Assembly: GCA_023392125.1 (NCBI GenBank)
Contig: JAEVZS010000002.1
Span: forward strand, 1 to 64,000
Length of the DNA stretch: 64,000 nucleotides
Source: Bacteroidota bacterium
Lineage (GTDB): Bacteria; Bacteroidota; Bacteroidia; Cytophagales; Cytophagaceae
Reading direction: 5' to 3'
Every line of letters starts with the position of its first letter. Position 1 is the stretch's first letter. The notes beneath the pieces were generated by a model. It saw only the letters and a list, made by a program, of their open reading frames with translations, did not search any database and was not told the DNA's origin. Both the position numbers and the translations under genes were made by a program. Shown here in pieces: positions 60,469-64,000 of this stretch.

Positions 60469-61197
60469 CTATTCTTGTCTGATGATGTAAAGATCACTGG
60501 CCTTAATATAGCCGGTTTTGTCATTAAACTCAACCTGATACCATATATCAGTCTGATCGATCAGGCTGACTCTGTGTCCTGAGCCTGTGATCTCCAGCAG
60601 ATCGGAACCAGGGGAGGGGGCGGACATAATCAGCGTATTTTTATTAACGATGACGGCATGCAATGGCTGAATATTGAAATTGACAATGTAAAACAATACC
60701 AGCAATATGCAAATAAATAAAAGAGGGCGCATACCCAGATTATTCCCTTTGACTTTTTTCAGATTAAGGTGAGTAAAATAGAATCCGGATACAATCAGAA
60801 CATATAAAAGAATATAATAGTAATATTTTTGATATAACGTATTGAAATATTGACTGTCCGTGTATTGGTATCCGCTAAGGTTGTTGATAAGGGCAAGCTC
60901 CTCCATTTTTAAGTGTATATCCGGATCCGGATTGATTTTATAAAGGGTATTGAGGGTGACCAGCGTACCGCTTATGTCACCGGAGGTTTCCTGCATGTAG
61001 GCAAGCTTGAGAAAAAGCGCCGGGGAAAACGAACCATTATCCAGGATGGAACGATATGCCGCTATGGCTTCTGTGCGTTGGTTAACTCTGAACAGAGAGT
61101 CTGCCTGAACTAATGAACTATTTTTAGCTGAAGAAGTATTTGAAAATGAAATTGTAATGAAAAAAACTGAAAAAAAAATAAATATTTTCTGTCGCAT
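60469..61197 (-). CDS. TPR/SH3 membrane protein, BatE-like
   Basis: A 242-residue protein. Signal peptide 1-~24 (ends SSAK), a periplasmic segment with one or two TPR-like hairpins (FRVNQRTEAIAAYRSILDNG), two membrane helices (about 126-144 and 158-174), then a C-terminal bacterial SH3 domain (APSPGSDLLEITGSGHRVSLID ... WYQVEFNDKTGYIKASDL). This TPR-TM-TM-SH3b layout is that of the BatE proteins of Bacteroidota Bat operons, but no batA-D lie in the window. The -33/-7 of the first tRNA-Lys promoter begins 3 bp beyond its start codon. Confidence 0.75.
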   Translation of the reverse strand: MRQKIFIFFSVFFITISFSNTSSAKNSSLVQADSLFRVNQRTEAIAAYRSILDNGSFSPALFLKLAYMQETSGDISGTLVTLNTLYKINPDPDIHLKMEELALINNLSGYQYTDSQYFNTLYQKYYYYILLYVLIVSGFYFTHLNLKKVKGNNLGMRPLLFICILLVLFYIVNFNIQPLHAVIVNKNTLIMSAPSPGSDLLEITGSGHRVSLIDQTDIWYQVEFNDKTGYIKASDLYIIRQE

Positions 61198-61199
61198 AG

Positions 61200-61230
61200 T
61201 TTGTATTTAAACCAATAGCTGTTACCTTTG
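61200..61230 (+). promoter_or_regulatory. Promoter of the first tRNA-Lys
   Basis: TTTG (61200-61203), a 19-nt spacer and TACCTTTG (61223-61230) fit the Bacteroidota consensus exactly. The tRNA starts at 61276. Confidence 0.85.
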
Positions 61231-61275
61231 CACAGCAATTACGACAAAGAATTGCACAAAAAAAAGAAAAAAGTT

Positions 61276-61348
61276 GACTTCTTAGCTCAGTAGGTAGAGC
61301 ACATCCCTTTTAAGGATGGGGTCCTGGGTTCGAGCCCCAGAGGAGTCA
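61276..61348 (+). tRNA. tRNA-Lys (TTT), copy 1
   Basis: A 73-nt cloverleaf with acceptor arms GACTTCT/AGGAGTC (one G-T pair), TTAGCTCAG and GGTTCGAGCCC in D- and T-arms, anticodon loop CTTTTAA (anticodon TTT) and discriminator A. CCA is not encoded (the next bases are CA). The sequence is identical to copy 2. Confidence 0.97.
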
Positions 61349-61354
61349 CAAACG

Positions 61355-61387
61355 AAGCCCTCGCAGTTTTGCAGGGCTTTTTTGTTT
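61355..61387 (+). terminator. Terminator of tRNA-Lys copy 1
   Basis: AAGCCCT (61355-61361) pairs with AGGGCTT (61373-61379), followed by TTTTTGTTTT. Confidence 0.85.
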
Positions 61388-61531
61388 TATTGTATAGTGG
61401 TTTGTAATTGTATTTTTTTTATATTGTTCTTGAAGTTGATGGGCTGTCCGGGATCATTTTTCTGAAAGTTTCATGCCGGGGTAGCTATGTTAAGTAGTGC
61501 TACTTTCCGGAGCTTAAAAAGAACGGCAAAA

Positions 61532-61562
61532 TTTGCATTTATATAAATAGCTGCTATCTTTG
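61532..61562 (+). promoter_or_regulatory. Promoter of the second tRNA-Lys
   Basis: TTTG (61532-61535), a 19-nt spacer and TATCTTTG (61555-61562) again fit the consensus exactly. Confidence 0.85.
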
Positions 61563-61595
61563 CACCGCATTTGAAAAAATGTAATCAGATAAGTT

Positions 61596-61668
61596 GACTT
61601 CTTAGCTCAGTAGGTAGAGCACATCCCTTTTAAGGATGGGGTCCTGGGTTCGAGCCCCAGAGGAGTCA
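61596..61668 (+). tRNA. tRNA-Lys (TTT), copy 2
   Basis: Identical to copy 1 in all 73 bases and in the five bases before it and the first six after it. Anticodon TTT, discriminator A. It lies 320 bp downstream of copy 1, with its own promoter and terminator, so it is a separate transcription unit rather than part of a tRNA array. Confidence 0.97.
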
Positions 61669-61673
61669 CAAAC

Positions 61674-61713
61674 AAAAGCCCTCGCAGTGTTTTGCAGGGC
61701 TTTTCTGTTTTAT
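61674..61713 (+). terminator. Terminator of tRNA-Lys copy 2
   Basis: AAAAGCCCT (61674-61682) pairs with AGGGCTTTT (61696-61704); a variant of the copy 1 terminator with extra A/T pairing. It may also serve the convergent AMP nucleosidase gene. Confidence 0.8.
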
Positions 61714-61727
61714 TAAAAAAAAACAAA

Positions 61728-62498
61728 CTACTCGAATATCAGGTGCTTCACAGATTCTCCTGAGTTTATTAATTCCAGAAGAGAATCGATTCCGATTTCG
61801 AGATGCTTCCCGGCAAATCTGTTAGTTACTTCCTTGTCGCTTCTGGAGGTTTTGACCCCTTCAGGATCCATCGGATTGTCTGAAACCAGCAACAATGCTC
61901 CGTGTGGAATACCATTGGCAAAACCTACGACAAATATGGTCGCAGTTTCCATGTCAATTCCCATAGCCCGGATATCCCTCAGGTATTCTTTAAAGCCCTC
62001 ATCATGCTCCCATACTCTGCGGTTGGTTGTATAGATGGTACCAGTCCAATAATCCAGCTCATGCTTTTTTATGGTGGATGATACGGATCGCTGGAGCCGG
62101 AAAGAAGGCAGAGCCGGAATCTCAGGCGGAAGATAGTCATCACTGGTTCCTTCGCCCCGAATAGCTGCGATAGGAAGTATCAGATCTCCTATTTTTGTTT
62201 TTTTCAGGCCACCACATTTGCCGAGGAATAAAGCTGCCTTGGGCATGATTGCGCTTAATAAGTCCATTACGGTCGCCGCCATGGCGCTTCCCATTCCAAA
62301 ATTTATAATTGTAATATTGTGAGCAGTTGCGGTTTGCATTGGCTTGTCATAACCTTTGATTTCCACATCAAAACGGTTGGCAAACATCTCGACATAATTA
62401 ATAAAGTTTGTCAATAAAATGTATTGACCAAATTCATCCAAGGCAGTACCGGTATATCTGGGTAACCAGTCCGATACAATTTCATCTTTAGTCTTCAT
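61728..62498 (-). CDS. amn: AMP nucleosidase
   Basis: A 256-residue nucleoside-phosphorylase-fold enzyme that cleaves AMP to adenine and ribose-5-phosphate. It has the NITIINFGMGSAMAATVMDLLSAI start of the fold, LGKCGGLKKTKIGDLILPIAAIRGEGTSDDYLP (a Gly-rich binding region), and the MGIDMETATIFVVGFANGIP block with the substrate-binding Met-Glu. The short Bacteroidota form lacks the N-terminal domain of E. coli Amn. A true Shine-Dalgarno GGAGG (62507-62511) lies 8 nt before the ATG, unusual in this window. Confidence 0.9.
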   Translation of the reverse strand: MKTKDEIVSDWLPRYTGTALDEFGQYILLTNFINYVEMFANRFDVEIKGYDKPMQTATAHNITIINFGMGSAMAATVMDLLSAIMPKAALFLGKCGGLKKTKIGDLILPIAAIRGEGTSDDYLPPEIPALPSFRLQRSVSSTIKKHELDYWTGTIYTTNRRVWEHDEGFKEYLRDIRAMGIDMETATIFVVGFANGIPHGALLLVSDNPMDPEGVKTSRSDKEVTNRFAGKHLEIGIDSLLELINSGESVKHLIFE

Positions 62499-62506
62499 AT
62501 ATCTAT

Positions 62507-62511
62507 CCTCC
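62507..62511 (-). promoter_or_regulatory. Strong Shine-Dalgarno sequence of the AMP nucleosidase gene
   Basis: Minus-strand GGAGG, 8 nt before the ATG at 62498. Most starts in this window lack any such site, as usual for Bacteroidota. Confidence 0.6.
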
Positions 62512-62516
62512 TTTTG

Positions 62517-62524
62517 TAAATTTG
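62517..62524 (+). promoter_or_regulatory. -7 element immediately before the HsdR-N protein gene
   Basis: TAAATTTG fits TAnnTTTG and ends 3 nt before the ATG at 62528. It lies inside the 29-bp gap to the divergent AMP nucleosidase gene. Confidence 0.45.
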
Positions 62525-62527
62525 AGT

Positions 62528-62971
62528 ATGATTTGCCTTAATCTGCCACCGGTTTCATTCAGGTATAAAGACCTTAACGGAAAAAAGACGGTTTTTGATA
62601 TCCTTCGAAAGAAATATATAATTCTTACTCCGGAAGAATGGGTCCGGCAGCATTTTATTCATTTTCTGATTAATCATTGCAGGTACCCGAAAGCGCTCAT
62701 TAAGATTGAATCGGGGCTTCGTTACAACTCGTTGAATGGCCGGAGTGATATCATTGTATTTGACCGTTCCGGGCAGGTTTTTATGCTGATTGAGTGTAAA
62801 TCTTCTGAGGTATCGCTGTCAGATAAAGTATTTGAACAGGCATCCCGCTACAATATTCACTACAAGGCACGTTACCTTGTCATTACGAATGGTTTGCAGC
62901 ATTTTTGCTGTCGGATAATACATGAAACAGGCAGCTACGAGTTTATGGAGCAGCTGCCTGTGTTTGAATGA
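62528..62971 (+). CDS. Orphan type I restriction HsdR N-terminal domain protein
   Basis: A 147-residue protein with a PD-(D/E)xK nuclease core: ALIKIESGLRYNSLNGRSDIIVF, then MLIECKSSEVSLSDKVFEQ, giving the catalytic Asp and E-x-K. This is the N-terminal HsdR nuclease domain (HSDR_N_2 type) without helicase or methylase partners. Such stand-alone proteins are common in Bacteroidota and their role in DNA restriction or repair is unclear. I chose ATG 62528 over the in-frame TTG at 62522, because the TTG lies inside the -7 element. Confidence 0.85.
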   Translation: MICLNLPPVSFRYKDLNGKKTVFDILRKKYIILTPEEWVRQHFIHFLINHCRYPKALIKIESGLRYNSLNGRSDIIVFDRSGQVFMLIECKSSEVSLSDKVFEQASRYNIHYKARYLVITNGLQHFCCRIIHETGSYEFMEQLPVFE

Positions 62972-62974
62972 TAT

Positions 62975-64000
62975 TTAGCCGACTTCTTCAAAAGGTAAAT
63001 TCAGACTTTCTGCCAATAGTTTGTGTGCTATTTTGCCATGAACAATATTCAACCCTTCTTTTAACCCGGCATTTTCCCTGATTGCATTTTTCCAGCCTTT
63101 GTTTGCCAGTTGCAGGATAAACGGAAGTGTTGCATTGGTTAATGCCAGTGTTGAACTATGAGGTACTGCTCCGGGCATGTTGGCAACACAATAATGAACA
63201 ATCCCGTCTATAACATATGTAGGAGCTTCGTGAGTAGTAGGCCGGCATGTTTCTATGCAGCCACCCTGATCTACGGCTACATCTACTAATACAGTGCCCG
63301 GGCGCATTAATTTGAGCATATCCGCTGATATCAGCACCGGAGCTTTAGCTCCGGGGATCAGTACAGCGCCAATAATCAGATCGGCCTGAGCAACCGTGTC
63401 ACGAATATTTGTGGAGTTGGAGTATATGGTTGTTACATTGGAAGGAAGGATATCTGATAAATGACGTAAGCGGTCGATATTTATATCAAACAGAGTGACA
63501 TTGGCTCCGAGACCGGCAGCCATTTTTGCGGCATTGGCTCCCACTATGCCGCCACCAAGCACAATAACATTAGCGGGGGGGACTCCAGGCACTCCGCCCA
63601 GCAGGACACCTCTTCCGCCCATAGGTTTTTCAAGATATTTCGCTCCTTCCTGAACACTCATTCGGCCGGCTATTTCTGACATTGGTGTAAGAAGAGGAAG
63701 TGACTTGTCCGATTTTGTGACTGTTTCATATGCGATACATACTGCGCCTGATTTGCACATCGATTCTGTCAACTCCAGGGACGAAGCAAAGTGAAAGTAG
63801 GAGAAAACAATATGGTGCTTCTCTATCAGATTATATTCTTCCCGCAGTGGTTCCTTAACTTTGATGATCAGTTCTGCGGTTTTGTAGATTGATTCAAGCG
63901 TATCTGCAATCTTTGCACCTTTTTCCATGTACTCGGAATCAGAAAAGCCGGAACCGGCTCCTGCATCCTGCTGAATATAGACTTCGTGTCCGCAATTGAC
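62975..64000 (-). CDS. ald: Alanine dehydrogenase (5' end beyond the window)
   Basis: 341 residues are visible; the gene runs off the right edge and the frame is open from the last base, so the ATG at 63928 is internal. Just upstream of it the frame reads VNCGHEVYIQQDAGAGSG, the N-terminal signature of the Ald/PNT family. The NAD-binding domain has NVIVLGGGIVGANAAKMAAGLGA and DINIDRLRHL. The enzyme interconverts alanine and pyruvate plus ammonia. The C-terminal part (SLNLPFEEVG) is intact. It ends 3 bp from the HsdR-N gene, convergently. Confidence 0.93.
   Translation of the reverse strand, partial: VNCGHEVYIQQDAGAGSGFSDSEYMEKGAKIADTLESIYKTAELIIKVKEPLREEYNLIEKHHIVFSYFHFASSLELTESMCKSGAVCIAYETVTKSDKSLPLLTPMSEIAGRMSVQEGAKYLEKPMGGRGVLLGGVPGVPPANVIVLGGGIVGANAAKMAAGLGANVTLFDINIDRLRHLSDILPSNVTTIYSNSTNIRDTVAQADLIIGAVLIPGAKAPVLISADMLKLMRPGTVLVDVAVDQGGCIETCRPTTHEAPTYVIDGIVHYCVANMPGAVPHSSTLALTNATLPFILQLANKGWKNAIRENAGLKEGLNIVHGKIAHKLLAESLNLPFEEVG

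Noticed and set aside
1..64000. CRISPR arrays, prophage, integrase or insertion sequences
   Set aside because: No repeat-spacer pattern, transposase motif or terminal inverted repeats with target duplications were found; the HsdR-N protein is an orphan and not a defence island.

Overview
The window is chromosomal DNA from a member of the Bacteroidota, most likely a Cytophagales-type organism. Four things point there: type IX secretion (T9SS) C-terminal sorting domains at 3-425 and 29281-30624; promoters of the Bacteroidota TTTG-N19/20-TAnnTTTG type (clearest before the two tRNA-Lys genes); mostly absent Shine-Dalgarno sequences; and lineage-typical families (HmuY, HU-CCDC81/SPOR, DUF6607, DUF6913, fused hisIE). 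Gene density is high and the coding looks uniform. I see no transposase, integrase, prophage, CRISPR array or rRNA. Species cannot be fixed from the sequence.

Layout. 1-425: tail of a T9SS-exported surface protein. 560-1828: a glycosyltransferase. 2289-2362: tRNA-Asp. 2609-5281: accA, a metallo-beta-lactamase-fold hydrolase and a patatin lipase, converging on tyrS. 6758-7780: holA. 7947-15809: an envelope gene cluster (giant TPR protein, beta-barrel, HU/SPOR membrane protein, TolQ/ExbB, TolR/ExbD, TonB-like protein), followed by folC. 17250-20702: an FAD oxidoreductase, small unknown proteins and a dipeptide epimerase. 20794-24158: a SlyD-type isomerase, then hisH-hisA-hisF-hisIE. 24380-28974: thioesterase, rRNA pseudouridine synthase, small membrane protein, ftsH, second MBL-fold protein. 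29281-34998: an iron/heme-uptake operon (T9SS-secreted HmuY-like protein, DUF6607 protein, TonB-dependent receptor, HmuY-like lipoprotein), followed by an MFS exporter and an aldo/keto reductase. 38927-41448: thyA, a pabC-like aminotransferase and an EamA transporter with a structured leader. 41671-50450: gpsA, maf, a TPR protein, an SPT/KBL-family acyltransferase, dapA, DUF6913, ligA and a TPR lipoprotein. 50554-59545: GNAT protein, mtgA, otsB, a DUF4278 protein, glgB with a basic extension, a lipoprotein, a TlpA thioredoxin, a class A PBP and AcpH. 59567-64000: EamA transporter, TPR/SH3 protein, two identical tRNA-Lys genes, AMP nucleosidase, an orphan HsdR-N protein and the start-truncated end of alanine dehydrogenase.

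How genes work together. The 7.9-15.8 kb cluster looks like a proton-motive-force-driven outer-membrane/division machine analogous to Tol-Pal. The 29-35 kb operon looks like heme/iron capture with one secreted and one surface-anchored HmuY-like protein feeding one receptor, behind a candidate iron-responsive operator. Peptidoglycan synthesis (mtgA, class A PBP) and storage-carbon metabolism (otsB, glgB) share 51-59 kb. The points most worth a second look are the alternative-hairpin leader of the EamA/pabC operon, several genes whose -7 element lies 3-5 nt before the start codon (predicted leaderless mRNAs), the tandem YRG-repeat (DUF4278) gene, and the lysine/serine-rich N-terminal extension of GlgB.
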